Assembly (NCBI GenBank): GCA_028289405.1
Contig: JANQPP010000081.1
Span: forward strand, 18,006-82,005
Source of the DNA: Pirellulales bacterium
Lineage (GTDB): Bacteria > Planctomycetota > Planctomycetia > Pirellulales > JANQPP01
Length of the DNA: 64,000 nt
Direction of reading: 5' to 3'
The notes beneath the pieces were generated by a model, which saw only the letters and a program-made list of their open reading frames with translations, did no database searches and was not told the origin of the DNA. How positions within the stretch are numbered: the stretch's first letter is position 1; the number at the start of each line of letters is the position of its first letter. This document shows, piece by piece, positions 37,365 through 46,637 of this stretch. The position numbers were made by a program, and so were the translations under genes.

Positions 37365-38615
37365 ATGACCAGATGGATTGCCGTGTTTTTGGCCGGTTTT
37401 GCCTTGTGGCCAGTTGTGGAAACCGCGCACGGACAACAAGCGATGGAGCGGCAATTTTACGGTTCCGGCGTCCATCACTATTTCGCCAATGCCCCCGCCG
37501 AGGCCATCGCCGATTTCACTCTTGCCATCGAGGCCGGCAGCCGTGATCCACGGGTGTATTATTTCCGCGGACTGTCATATCTGCGGCAAGGGGAACGGGA
37601 TCAGGCCGCCGCTGATTTTCTCACCGGTGCCAAACTGGAATATACGGGGCTGGGCCGCTTGTCTCCCGTCGCCCGATCGCTGCAAAGAGTCCAGGGCAGG
37701 GATCGCAAACTCTTGGAGCGTTATCGGACGCAGGGCCGCATGGAGGCCGCGCGGCACGAGCGCGAGCGGTTGGAGGCACGATACGGCATCCGCCGGCGGG
37801 CCGAGTTGAATGATCTGCGTCGTCAGGCGGGAGTCGCGGCTCACGAAGAGCCATTAGCGGATGCTCCGAAGGATGGAGCCGAGCGCCAAGGGGACGCCGG
37901 GCGGAAAGATTCGGACGAAGTTCCGGTACTCGTTCCCGCTCCTGAGAAGTCAGTGCCTCAAGCCAATCCGATCGTCACCGACGAGGCGCCTGCCGTTGCA
38001 AACGGCGCTTTTGTCCCGCCGACCGAAGATGGCGCTCCCCCTCCTCTGTTTGATGCTTTGCCACCTTCCCCCGCAAATTCTGACGCGATGGAAGCACCCG
38101 CACCGGAATCCGAAGGCCAGGATCCCCTCTTTCCCGGCGATAACGAGCCGCTAGAAGACGATCCGCTCTTCAGCGGAAACGAAGCACCTACTTCGCCGGA
38201 GCCAGCCTTTGGCCCACAAGATTCCAGCGAAGCTGAGCCCGCTTCCCCGACCGAGGGCAAAGTCCCCTTGTCCGCGTTCGGCAGCATCCTGGGCCGCACC
38301 TTCGGCGGCCTGATGCCGTCCGCTCCCCCTCGCGTGGAATTGCCGAAAGCCCTCAGCGACTTGGTCCCCATGGGCCAACCGGGTGGTCCGCCAGCAGGCA
38401 GGCAAGGAGCCATGGAATTGGGTGAAGGGGAGTTTGAATTCACCCCCGTCGACGCTCCGCCTGAAGACGACAATTTTTTCACGCAGCCTCCCGCCGAGCG
38501 GAGCGACGTTCCAGATCCGGCCATGGATCAGACATTACCGCCTCGCAACGATCCCCTATTCGCTCCTCCTCCGCCAGAGGATGAGGACGATTCGCTGTTT
38601 TTCACCGAGGAATAG
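37365..38615 (+). CDS. Exported TPR protein with acidic tail carrying repeated DPLF motifs
   Basis: The 416-residue protein has a signal peptide (IAVFLAGFALWPVVETAHGQ). A TPR-like pair follows (FYGSGVHHYFANAPAEAIAD, RDPRVYYFRGLSYLRQGERD, about 28-90) and then a basic helix rich in Arg/Glu (90-155). Residues 160-416 are disordered, acidic and proline-rich. In this tail a short motif recurs: QDPLFPGD, DDPLFSGN, NDPLFAPP and the end variant DDSLFFTE, plus DNFFTQPP. Repetition of DPLF in a disordered acidic tail suggests a multivalent binding motif. Ribosome-binding GGAGG precedes ATG 37365. No function is assigned. Confidence 0.78.
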   Translation: MTRWIAVFLAGFALWPVVETAHGQQAMERQFYGSGVHHYFANAPAEAIADFTLAIEAGSRDPRVYYFRGLSYLRQGERDQAAADFLTGAKLEYTGLGRLSPVARSLQRVQGRDRKLLERYRTQGRMEAARHERERLEARYGIRRRAELNDLRRQAGVAAHEEPLADAPKDGAERQGDAGRKDSDEVPVLVPAPEKSVPQANPIVTDEAPAVANGAFVPPTEDGAPPPLFDALPPSPANSDAMEAPAPESEGQDPLFPGDNEPLEDDPLFSGNEAPTSPEPAFGPQDSSEAEPASPTEGKVPLSAFGSILGRTFGGLMPSAPPRVELPKALSDLVPMGQPGGPPAGRQGAMELGEGEFEFTPVDAPPEDDNFFTQPPAERSDVPDPAMDQTLPPRNDPLFAPPPPEDEDDSLFFTEE

Positions 38616-38781
38616 CCGCCCGGTGTGGGCGCTTGATGCCTTTACGCGAATCTCAAACGTCATAATCCGCGCAGCGCCAGGTTCCCACTCCGCGACCAAG
38701 GCGTCGCTCTGGCGCCCAGCCGCGCTGAAACCCCTCGGAATTCAACCTACCTTTCTTACTCGCGCCCGAGCATCGTGCATC

Positions 38782-41685
38782 ATGAACCGGCTCTCCTTCC
38801 TTTGGTTTTTCTTCGTCGCGATCGTCGCCAGCAGTAGCTTCGCGAAGCCTGTTTGGGCCGGTGGCGCGCCGCGCATCGAGGAGATTTCTGTTCCCGCGAT
38901 CCAAATCGGTGAGCAGGTCGGCTTGATCGTGGAAGGTCAAAACCTCACGCCGCACACCCGGTTGGTGTTGCCCTTGCCGGAGTATTCCCAATCCATCGTG
39001 GGAGAGGCAACACCCACGCGTGTCGAATTTCAGGTCACCGTGGCGAAAAGTACTCCGGTGGGTATCTATCCGTTGCGGGTGGTCACGCGGCAGGGTATCA
39101 GCCCCGCGTTGCCGCTATCCGTGGATTCCCTGCCCCAAGAAGCGTTTACGCCTCACGTCGAGCAGCTTCCCATGGCGCTATTTGGGAAACTCACCGGCAA
39201 GCAGCGCCTGAGGACCGAGTTTCCAGGCCAAGCAGGACAGAAGGTGGTGGTCGAAGTGGAATCCACCCGCCTGGGCAGTAAGCTTCGTCCCATGTTGCAT
39301 TTGTACGATGGCCGGGGAGTTCAAGTCGCATGGAGCCGGCCCACGCCTCGTTTAAGTGGAGATGCGAGACTCATCGCCGTGCTTCCGGAGGATGGCAGCT
39401 ACACGGTGGAACTTCACGATGCCCTCTATCGGGGCAAGGCACCGGGCAAATTCCGCTTGAAAATTGGTGAATTCTCCTACGCCGATCTGGCCTTCCCATT
39501 GGGAGTCCGTTGCGGCAGCCGGACCTCGATTCAACTGATCGGTGAAAATCTCGGCTGGGGCACGATCTTGGAGGTTCCAGCGGGGGCGCTGCCGGGAATT
39601 GCTCCGGCCCGCTGGCCAACCGAATCGCGGGCAAGCGGTACACCTCCCTGGATCGTGATCAGTGATGTGGATGAAATTTTGGAAATGCAGGGTCCCGCTG
39701 GCCAGTTGCAGCAGTTGCCCTCGGCCCCCATTGCGGTGAATGGCCGTGTGGCGCAGCCAGATGAGGAGGACCGCTATTTGCTCGCCGTGGAACCGGGCAA
39801 ATCGCTGCGCGTCGAAACGTTGGCCCGCGCGGCAGGCTCACCACTCGATCCGGTGATTATTCTGCGGGACATGCAGGGACGCGAATTGGCCCGGGGAGAC
39901 GATCAGTCGACGTCGGTCGATCCTGAACTGATGTATGAAGTCCCCGAGGGCATGGAGCATTTGGAAATAGCCGTGCGGGATTTATTGGGCCGTGGAGGCT
40001 CTGGTTTTGTTTATCGTCTGGCGATCACGCCGGCCAAGCAACCAAATTTCGCACTGACCTTTCAAGAGGACCTGCGAAACATTCCGCGCGGGGGAGCCGC
40101 GCTTCTGAACGTGACCGCCGAGCGAACCCACTATGACGGCCCCATCGAAATCGAGATCCCGGATTTGCCTCCCCATGTGCGTGTGCAAGGCACTCGGATT
40201 CCTGCTGGTGGCATCACGGCGCTCCTCAGCTTGGCCGCCTCCGAAGAAAGCAGCGGCCATGCGTTGACGCGGGTCGTCGGAACGGCGACGGTGGCGGGGG
40301 AAACGCTCAGGCGATCTGCCGAGCGCGGCGCAAACGCCTATTCACGACAGCAACCTTGGTTCCGGTCCGAAGTAGCTTTGGCGGTGGCCGAGTCGGCACC
40401 TTTGAGAGTGGAGTGGAATCTTGCCGAACAACCGGAGCTGCCGCGTGGAGCATTGCTTCCTTTGAAAGTCCACGTCCGTCGCGAGGCAGCCGCCCAAGGT
40501 CCGGTGCGGATCACGCTGGAGACCAGCCAGGTCATCCCTAAGAAGAAGATCCGTGAAAACAATCAGGAGAAGGAAGTCGATGACGTGGATCGCGCGCTCC
40601 GGATTTTAGAGGAGTCGGTCATCGCCGCTGGCGAATCGCGGGCCCAGTTTACGCTGGCGATTCCACCGGACCTACCAAAGCAGCCTTTTGCGCTGGCCCT
40701 GCGCGGAGAACTGCTCGCCGACGATGAAAAAAAAGTCCTAGGCGAAAATGCCACCGAAGTGCGCATTGGAAAGCCCGTACCACTAGTCAAAGTGGAGGTC
40801 GCCAGCGCGGAGATCATGACCGCCGTGGCGGGAGAAAAAACGCCTCCTGTCCTGTCGGGTTACGTCAGTTTGGCTGGCGATCTTTCTCTGCTGGTCACCG
40901 TGAAGATCACGGGACTGCCGGAGCATGTGCCGGAACCCAGCCTGGAACTCCCGCCGGGAACGACTCGTTTCGAATTGCCACTCGAATTTCCCCACGGGGT
41001 CCCCGCAGGCACGGTCGAAGGAGCCCAACTTCTCGCCGTGGTGCGGCCCGACCCGGAGAACCCGGACCTCAGTGTTTCCTCCGTGGCCGTGCCTATTTCC
41101 TTGCGGATCATGGCCGGAGAAGTACCGCCACGTCGGGAACCACGCAGGATTTTCGAGGATGAGCCGGCTTTTCTGGCCAGCCTCTCCGGTGACGACGCAT
41201 CCGCCATGCTCGTGGCGTCCACATCGCTTTCGGGCCACGTCAGTTTGCGAGTCTTGCCTGGAGTAGACCCGCCTCGTCGGGCCGAAGATTTTCAGCGGAA
41301 CATCCGCCGGTATCCACGCGCGGGAGAATACCGCTATTTGACGTTCGCCTGGCGGAAATCGGGCGGAGGCGGAATCGGCTTGCAACTAGGACATGACGGA
41401 TCGTGGAAAGCCGGCGAGGAAAAGTCCGCATCGTTTCAATACGTCGCGGGAAGCGGTGATGGATTCGCGACCTCCGCCGTGCGCGTGGCAGATGCGTTGC
41501 CAGATGAATGGATCGTGGTGACTCGGGACCTGTTCAAGGACTTCGGCCAATTCACGTTGACCGGGCTGGGGTTTTTGGTCCCCGACGGCGAACATGCCGA
41601 GTTCGACCGCATCTATTTGGGGTCCGCACCGCCAGATTTCGAAGCGCTGCCTGCAGCGGATGGTCAGAAGTCGGCGGCGGAATGA
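38782..41685 (+). CDS. Large exported protein with pre-peptidase/IPT-like beta domains
   Basis: About 967 residues. The signal peptide is FLWFFFVAIVASSSFAKPVW. The N-terminal domain (APRIEEISVPAIQIGEQVGL, IVEGQNLTPHTRLVLPLPEY) resembles an IPT/TIG-type fold. Two pre-peptidase C-terminal-like units follow, with patterns LYDGRGVQVAWS..LPEDGSYTVELHD and VILRDMQGRELARGDDQ..LEIAVRDLLGRGGSGFVYRL. Beyond 450 come further beta-rich segments and a C-terminal domain ending in FGQFTLTGLGFLVPDGEHAE and FDRIYLG, which looks carbohydrate-binding-like. Similar large surface proteins are common in planctomycetes. ATG 38782 was picked for the signal peptide, although no good ribosome-binding site precedes it. 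Its role is unknown. Confidence 0.75.
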   Translation: MNRLSFLWFFFVAIVASSSFAKPVWAGGAPRIEEISVPAIQIGEQVGLIVEGQNLTPHTRLVLPLPEYSQSIVGEATPTRVEFQVTVAKSTPVGIYPLRVVTRQGISPALPLSVDSLPQEAFTPHVEQLPMALFGKLTGKQRLRTEFPGQAGQKVVVEVESTRLGSKLRPMLHLYDGRGVQVAWSRPTPRLSGDARLIAVLPEDGSYTVELHDALYRGKAPGKFRLKIGEFSYADLAFPLGVRCGSRTSIQLIGENLGWGTILEVPAGALPGIAPARWPTESRASGTPPWIVISDVDEILEMQGPAGQLQQLPSAPIAVNGRVAQPDEEDRYLLAVEPGKSLRVETLARAAGSPLDPVIILRDMQGRELARGDDQSTSVDPELMYEVPEGMEHLEIAVRDLLGRGGSGFVYRLAITPAKQPNFALTFQEDLRNIPRGGAALLNVTAERTHYDGPIEIEIPDLPPHVRVQGTRIPAGGITALLSLAASEESSGHALTRVVGTATVAGETLRRSAERGANAYSRQQPWFRSEVALAVAESAPLRVEWNLAEQPELPRGALLPLKVHVRREAAAQGPVRITLETSQVIPKKKIRENNQEKEVDDVDRALRILEESVIAAGESRAQFTLAIPPDLPKQPFALALRGELLADDEKKVLGENATEVRIGKPVPLVKVEVASAEIMTAVAGEKTPPVLSGYVSLAGDLSLLVTVKITGLPEHVPEPSLELPPGTTRFELPLEFPHGVPAGTVEGAQLLAVVRPDPENPDLSVSSVAVPISLRIMAGEVPPRREPRRIFEDEPAFLASLSGDDASAMLVASTSLSGHVSLRVLPGVDPPRRAEDFQRNIRRYPRAGEYRYLTFAWRKSGGGGIGLQLGHDGSWKAGEEKSASFQYVAGSGDGFATSAVRVADALPDEWIVVTRDLFKDFGQFTLTGLGFLVPDGEHAEFDRIYLGSAPPDFEALPAADGQKSAAE

Positions 41686-41713
41686 TCGCCACCGAACTGG
41701 GCCGCCGATCCTC

Positions 41714-42340
41714 TCAATACCACTGATACGCATAGTCGTAGAATCGGGCCAGCGCCTGTTCACGGGCGGTAGCGTTTTCGTAGGGGCGCCATGCTGGCCG
41801 CAACGCTTCCAGCCGCCGTAGGAGGAGTTGTTCTGCGGCTTGATATGCCGTCCAATCTCGGCTCGCGGGAGTGTTGAGTTTGCTGGTAAGTCTCGTATAC
41901 GCGTCCGCCAGTCGCGCCTTGACCCCCTCGCGGATTTCGGCATCCGGGGCTTGAAGTAGCGGCGAGAGGGCTAAGATGCCTTCGGTATCGAGCGGCTGGA
42001 CTCCAATCTGCATCGCAGCGGAGGAATCTCCTCGCAGGATTCTGGAGGTGTTGTACATAACGGCCAAGGCATCGATGGGAAGCAGAGCGAACAGATAAAC
42101 GGTTGCCGCGAAGGCCCACGTTTGCCTCCGCATGAGCCAGACGAAATCTTTACCCTGGATGATCTTCCAGATCACCAATAGAAAGCCTGCCACGACCAAG
42201 GAGATGCCGAACAGGCCGACGATCCGCAAACGCGTCATGCCGTTGAAGCCGATGTAAATAAACAGTCGGTGGTACACGGCCGCCGAAAGCAGCAAATTTT
42301 CCAGCGACCAGATCCAAGCCAGCCGCCGCAATTTTCTCAC
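41714..42340 (-). CDS. DUF4153/DUF4173-like membrane protein, C-terminal half
   Basis: The 208-residue frame begins at GTG 42340, overlapping the stop codon of the preceding frame by four bases. It contains the family signature of the C-terminal half: LRRLAWIWSLENLLLSAAVY, HRLFIYIGFNGMTRLRIVGL, FGISLVVAGFLLVIWKI, then membrane segments and a soluble tail rich in helices. In homologues that I recall, this part is continuous with the sequence encoded by 42337-43383. It is therefore either the second half of a frameshifted gene or a subunit made by coupled translation. Joining the frames needs a one-base change between HDP and VRKLRR. Biochemical role unknown. Confidence 0.7.
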   Translation of the reverse strand: MRKLRRLAWIWSLENLLLSAAVYHRLFIYIGFNGMTRLRIVGLFGISLVVAGFLLVIWKIIQGKDFVWLMRRQTWAFAATVYLFALLPIDALAVMYNTSRILRGDSSAAMQIGVQPLDTEGILALSPLLQAPDAEIREGVKARLADAYTRLTSKLNTPASRDWTAYQAAEQLLLRRLEALRPAWRPYENATAREQALARFYDYAYQWY

Positions 42341-43383
42341 GGCGGATCGTGGGGCATGTTGCCGGAGAACACGAGGGAAAGCAAAATCGTGGCCAGCCCC
42401 AACGCCAGCGTCAGCCAGGCCGCCCCTTCGTGCGCGTAACCGGCATAGTAAAATCCTTCTGGGAATTCACGGAACCACAAGGTTTGAAATTCGACCGCCA
42501 GATAAATGCCGAAGACAAGAATCACGGTGATCAGCGTGTTGCGGCAGGCGGGATACAAAGGTGCTTCCGTGGGGACATGCGAAGTGTTTTTGTCGGCGCG
42601 CCGCGCGGTGGGTACGTGTTTCATGAGGGGCCTTAGCAACCCGGCGGTGAGCCAGGCCGTGGCCAGCCAAAACAGGATTTCCATCGGCCCAACCGCTAGC
42701 CTCCTCAGCCATGCGCCGAATTCCCGCACGACCCATTCGATTTGGCCCCGCAAGTACGAAACGGCATCCGGATTGGCCAAGACGAACAGCGTGCAAAATA
42801 GGAACAACGCCGCGACGGGCATGATCAGGTTCAACCAATGTTGACGTGGGTGCAAGTCGGGCTGCCGCAGATACCGGCTGTGCCGAGCAAAACCCAGGTA
42901 GCCGGCGTGGAAGATTTGCGCGGCCATTTGCATGACCAGCAGCGGATAGGGGGGCATCCCCGCCAGCGCCGCGGCGAAGGCGATCGCCAGCACCACGCCG
43001 CAGGTGACTTGCAAGACCGAGCCGCACCATACCAGACGGACGGCCAGCAGCCATAGCATGCCGCCCAGCAGCCACCAGGCCCGCGCGCGTTGCCCGCCTT
43101 GTGATCCGATGAAGAAAAGAAGCGGGAGCGCGGCGAACCACAGGGCTGGCCCGGCGAAACCATGGGATCGGTAAATGGCGATGTCCGCCAGCACCACGCT
43201 GGCGATCAGGACGACCGTCTCACGGCGGCGTGGCAACGGTGGGGGCACATCGGGTTTTTCCAGGTCGATCGCGGGGGAAACTTCAACGATTTCAGCCTCG
43301 GGCGCCACTTCCGTGGCGTCATCGATACCCATGTCCGCCTCGTCCGTTGGATGCTTGGTCGTGGAATCCCGGTTCGACGACAC
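42337..43383 (-). CDS. DUF4153/DUF4173-like membrane protein, N-terminal half
   Basis: The 348-residue frame has an acidic cytoplasmic N-terminus (1-50). About nine membrane segments follow, e.g. ETVVLIASVVLADIAIYRS, LWFAALPLLFFIGSQ, WWLLGGMLWLLAVRLVWC, LIMPVAALFLFCTLFVL and WLTLALGLATILLSLVFSGN. It stops right after GNMPHDPP, where related proteins continue with the segment encoded by the next frame. ATG 43383 is 240 bases from the divergent MATE start. It is a predicted integral inner-membrane protein without assigned activity. Whether the two-frame arrangement is natural or a mutation cannot be decided from one sequence. Confidence 0.72.
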   Translation of the reverse strand: MSSNRDSTTKHPTDEADMGIDDATEVAPEAEIVEVSPAIDLEKPDVPPPLPRRRETVVLIASVVLADIAIYRSHGFAGPALWFAALPLLFFIGSQGGQRARAWWLLGGMLWLLAVRLVWCGSVLQVTCGVVLAIAFAAALAGMPPYPLLVMQMAAQIFHAGYLGFARHSRYLRQPDLHPRQHWLNLIMPVAALFLFCTLFVLANPDAVSYLRGQIEWVVREFGAWLRRLAVGPMEILFWLATAWLTAGLLRPLMKHVPTARRADKNTSHVPTEAPLYPACRNTLITVILVFGIYLAVEFQTLWFREFPEGFYYAGYAHEGAAWLTLALGLATILLSLVFSGNMPHDPP

Positions 43384-43623
43384 TTGTGAATTCCTATGAT
43401 TGACGCATGTCCTATTTTGGCGCTGACCACTTTATTTTAGCCAATATCAGCTAATAAGTAGTGAATTAGCCCATCTGGCGAACCTTTTTGCAGAGCACGG
43501 CGTCCTTCGAGGAAGCCCGTCAAGGCGGGGGTAAGGAAGCGGTATGTCCCGCTTGTGCAACCGGCCAGCATCGCCTACCGTGCCTGGCGAAGGAACGAGC
43601 ATCACCAGAGGCGAGAGATTCCC

Positions 43624-45105
43624 ATGCGATCCAAATTGAGCGTGTGGTGGCGGCAGCCGAGCGGCGGGCGGGACGTGATGGCCATGGCCCTGCCGCTGGT
43701 GGTGTCCATGATGTCCTGGACGCTGATGCAGTTCATCGACCGCATGTTTCTCATGTGGTACACGGCGGATGCCCTGGCCGCTTCCTTGCCGGCGGGCATG
43801 ATGAGCTTCTTCGTGATCGCCTTCCCCTTCGGTCTGGCCAATTACGCCGCTACGTTCGTCGCGCAGTATTACGGAGCGGGACGCCCCGAGCGGATGGGGC
43901 AGGTGGTGGGACAGGCCACGTGGCTCGCCCTGTTCACGGTCGTGCTGGTGGCCGCCTCGCGCCCGGGTGCGCCATGGTTTTTCTCCTGGCTGGGACATGA
44001 AGGCTCCATCCAGGTGCTAGAAGTCGACTACTATCTGACCATGGCCTTGGGGGCCGTGATGATCGTGACCAGCGCGGCCTGGTCTTCGTTGCTGATTGGG
44101 CTGGGCAATACCCGGACCTTGATGTACGTGGACATGGCCACCGCCGTGGTCAACATCGTGCTGGACTACCTGCTCATCTTCGGCAACGGCGGGTTTCCCG
44201 AGATGGGGATCGCCGGTGCCGGTTGGGGAACCTCGCTGGCCCACACGTTCAAGGCGTGTCTGCTGCTGGCGATCCTCCTCGGCACCGAATATCGCGAAAC
44301 CTACCAGATCGTGCCCGGCATGCGGTTCAGCCGGGAACTAATGCTCCGCATGCTGCGGTTCGGCTTTCCCAACGGGCTGCAATTCTTTTTCGAGATCGGC
44401 ACGATCACCATGTTCGTGAACATGGTGGGCCGCCTCGGTACGCTGGCACTTTCGGCCACGAATATGGCCTTCAATGTGAATAGCTTGGTGTTCATTCCGC
44501 TGTTTGGCATCAGTACGGCGGTTTCCTCGTTGGTGGGACAGCGGCTGGGAGATGACAAGCCGGACTTGGCGGCGCGGGCGACCTGGTCCGCTTTGAGCTT
44601 GAGCCTGTGTTATGGGTTGTTCTTCTCCGTGGCCTACGCGGTAGTGCCCGACTTGTTCCTGTTTGCCCATGCCGCGCAGGCGGACGCGGTCTCCTTCGAG
44701 GAAATTCGCCGGCCGACCATCGTGCTGCTGCGGTTCGTGGCGGCTTACTGCCTATTTGATACGCTGTACATGGTATTCGCCGGAGCCGTGAAGGGAGCTG
44801 GGGATACCAAGTTCGTGCTCTGGGTGACGGCCCTTTCCGCCCCCTATCCGGCTCTGGGTGCCTGGCTGGCCGTATCCCATTTCGGCTGGGGGCTGTATGG
44901 TGCGTGGGCCGTGCTGACCTCTTGGGTTTGGTTTTTGGGGATCATCTACTTGCACCGCTTCCTACAAGGCAAATGGCGGTCGATGCGGGTTATCGAAGCG
45001 GCGGTCCCCTTGAAGGAAGAGGAGCTTTCAGCCGAGTCGACCAACGAGAAGCCTTCGTCGGAGGCGGGATTGTTGGCTGCCGTGGAACCGGCCAGCGGCG
45101 GATGA
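43624..45105 (+). CDS. MATE-family efflux transporter
   Basis: The 493-residue protein is a multidrug and toxic compound extrusion antiporter of the inner membrane. It has twelve predicted membrane segments in two homologous halves. The first half shows VMAMALPLVVSMMSWTLMQF, IDRMFLMWYTADALAASLPA and LANYAATFVAQYYGAGR. The second shows LMLRMLRFGFPNGLQFFFEI, ISTAVSSLVGQRLGDDK and FAGAVKGAGDTKFVLWV. The C-terminal tail (ESTNEKPSSEAGLLAAVEP) is hydrophilic. ATG 43624 has AGAGGCGAGAG upstream. The small LigD-N-like gene follows after 21 bases on the same strand. Ion coupling and substrate are not readable. Confidence 0.93.
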   Translation: MRSKLSVWWRQPSGGRDVMAMALPLVVSMMSWTLMQFIDRMFLMWYTADALAASLPAGMMSFFVIAFPFGLANYAATFVAQYYGAGRPERMGQVVGQATWLALFTVVLVAASRPGAPWFFSWLGHEGSIQVLEVDYYLTMALGAVMIVTSAAWSSLLIGLGNTRTLMYVDMATAVVNIVLDYLLIFGNGGFPEMGIAGAGWGTSLAHTFKACLLLAILLGTEYRETYQIVPGMRFSRELMLRMLRFGFPNGLQFFFEIGTITMFVNMVGRLGTLALSATNMAFNVNSLVFIPLFGISTAVSSLVGQRLGDDKPDLAARATWSALSLSLCYGLFFSVAYAVVPDLFLFAHAAQADAVSFEEIRRPTIVLLRFVAAYCLFDTLYMVFAGAVKGAGDTKFVLWVTALSAPYPALGAWLAVSHFGWGLYGAWAVLTSWVWFLGIIYLHRFLQGKWRSMRVIEAAVPLKEEELSAESTNEKPSSEAGLLAAVEPASGG

Positions 45106-45126
45106 GAATCGTGAAGGCGAAGGGCC

Positions 45127-45498
45127 ATGCCGCGCTATGTGATTTTGCACCATGAAATGCCGCCGGATTCCGTCCGGGCAACGCATTGGGATTTCCTCGT
45201 GGAACAGGGAGATGTGCTGCGGGCTTGGGCCTTACCGGAAAGCCCACGCCCGGGAGCCGTGTTTGTCGCCACCCAACTGGCGGATCATCGGCTCGCTTAT
45301 TTGACGTATGAAGGCCCCATATCAGGGGGCCGGGGCCACGTTTCCCGCTGGGATGCAGGGACGTGCCATTGGCGAGAGGACGCTCCCGAACGCGTGATTC
45401 TGGACGTGCGCGGCACCCATCTCGAGGGCCGCGTTACCCTTCAGGCAGTGGATCCGCCAGCGTGGAGTTTTTGTTGGGATTCAACGGAGGATTCGTGA
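45127..45498 (+). CDS. Stand-alone LigD N-terminal (3'-phosphoesterase)-like protein
   Basis: The 123-residue protein resembles the DNA polymerase ligase N-terminal domain (PF13298), the 3'-phosphoesterase of bacterial LigD. Family landmarks are RYVILHHEMPP, ATHWDFLVEQGDVLRAWALP, LADHRLAYLTYEGPISGGRG and HVSRWDAGTCHW. Conserved His and Asp in THWDF and YEGPISGGRGHV fit the metal-binding site. It is shorter than the LigD domain and is not fused to a ligase; no Ku or ligase gene is in the window. The gene follows the MATE transporter by 21 bases. Its 3' end overlaps the convergent gene by 65 bases. Any role in end processing is inferred. Confidence 0.75.
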   Translation: MPRYVILHHEMPPDSVRATHWDFLVEQGDVLRAWALPESPRPGAVFVATQLADHRLAYLTYEGPISGGRGHVSRWDAGTCHWREDAPERVILDVRGTHLEGRVTLQAVDPPAWSFCWDSTEDS

Positions 45499-46201
45499 CC
45501 AGCGTGGATGGAACGGTGGGCACGGCTTCCGGGGGAATCCGTGAAGTGTGGCCGGAGAGCGTGAACTGGCCTTCTTCCAGACTCAAGGAAGAAAGCACGT
45601 AGGCCCACTCGCCGGGGGACCCTGGCGTCAGGTTGATGACAGCCACGGGGGCACCGTCGTGGACACTCCAGCGGAGAGTCACCCCCGCGGCACGGGCCGC
45701 ACGTGAGATTTCGTCCAGCAATCTTCCCAACGGTAAAGGCAAACTCCCGGCCCGGGCATGCACGAACTTCAGGGCCAATTCATTTTCCGCGACGAGCAGC
45801 GGCTCCACCGCCAGTGACAAAACCACCGTGGCCAAGGGGGCTTCGTATTCGCAGGCCCACGTCGTGCGTCCCGGCGAAAAATGGACGCGCGGGGTGGTGA
45901 CCTGGGAGGGCAACACCGTACCATGATTTTCGAGAAAGTCCACGGCCAGCCAGGCATTCAAATCCTGCTCGGCGAATTGGATCTCCCAATGGCCTTCTCG
46001 TTGCAACGCGCTCACCAGGTCCGCGATGCGTTGCAAAAAGTGGTCGCTGGAAGGCCGCTGCTGATCGGGCGAAAGGGCGACGGCATCACGATAAAACGAG
46101 GGCACATGCCGTGCGCTGCGGAAGGCCAGCCCGCACAGCATGCCCGAGAGGATCAGCGTGGCACCAAGCCACGGAAGCCATGCTCGCTTCTTTCGGCTCA
46201 T
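45434..46201 (-). CDS. Membrane-anchored protein of unknown function
   Basis: The protein has 255 residues from ATG 46201 (an in-frame ATG at 46255 would add 18). A basic N-terminus and one membrane segment (AWLPWLGATLILSGMLCGLA) anchor an extracytoplasmic domain. In that domain I note FLQRIADLVSALQREGHWEI, FAEQDLNAWLAVDFLENHG, TPRVHFSPGRTTWACEYEAP and VINLTPGSPGEWAYVLSSLS. The C-terminus is proline/asparagine-rich. The pattern (a Q-x-LN-W-L motif before a beta-rich domain) recurs in planctomycete proteins I cannot name. It overlaps the LigD-N-like gene tail to tail. I do not recognise a function. Confidence 0.7.
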   Translation of the reverse strand: MSRKKRAWLPWLGATLILSGMLCGLAFRSARHVPSFYRDAVALSPDQQRPSSDHFLQRIADLVSALQREGHWEIQFAEQDLNAWLAVDFLENHGTVLPSQVTTPRVHFSPGRTTWACEYEAPLATVVLSLAVEPLLVAENELALKFVHARAGSLPLPLGRLLDEISRAARAAGVTLRWSVHDGAPVAVINLTPGSPGEWAYVLSSLSLEEGQFTLSGHTSRIPPEAVPTVPSTLVTNPPLNPNKNSTLADPLPEG

Positions 46202-46637
46202 GAATTCACGAAGGGATTTGGCGCTGCCCCACCGTTTGCCTACGGCCCGCACCATAGGAACGAAGGAGAATCAGGTCAATTCCAGTCACTACGGCTGCGT
46301 TCGGTGATGTATTTCGAAGGGAATCGGCTCGAACCGAATGGAAGAAGAGTCTATACGCTGCCCGCCGTAGCGAAGCGAGCAACTGGATTGGCGCTCTATT
46401 TTGAAAAGCCTGGCGAGGGGCGAGTTTTTGCGTAACCTGTTTTCACCAAAGCGATTCGTTCAATGGCGCCGTGACTCGCGCAAGCCGCCTGAACCTCCCT
46501 TTCGTCTAAAGCTTCAGCCATTTGGCTGGTCTCTCTATTGCTTGACAGCTTCCCATTCGCCACGTAAGCTACCATCTGATATTCTTAAGATTGCATTCGC
46601 TTTCATTAGATAAAGTAATTTTAGGACGCTCGCGTTC
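46202..46637. other. Divergent intergenic region, 436 bases
   Basis: The region separates the membrane-anchored protein gene from the LysR gene. No gene seen. AT-rich sequence near 46540-46620 carries the candidate LysR promoter; the AT-rich stretch 46570-46620 is a plausible LysR autoregulatory site. Confidence 0.45.
46542..46570 (+). promoter_or_regulatory. Candidate sigma-70 promoter of the LysR gene
   Basis: A perfect -35 TTGACA (46542-46547) is followed after 17 bases by TAAGCT (46565-46570), a weak -10. The start codon lies about 60 bases downstream of the expected transcription start. A weak -10 is compatible with activator or autorepressor control. Confidence 0.4.
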
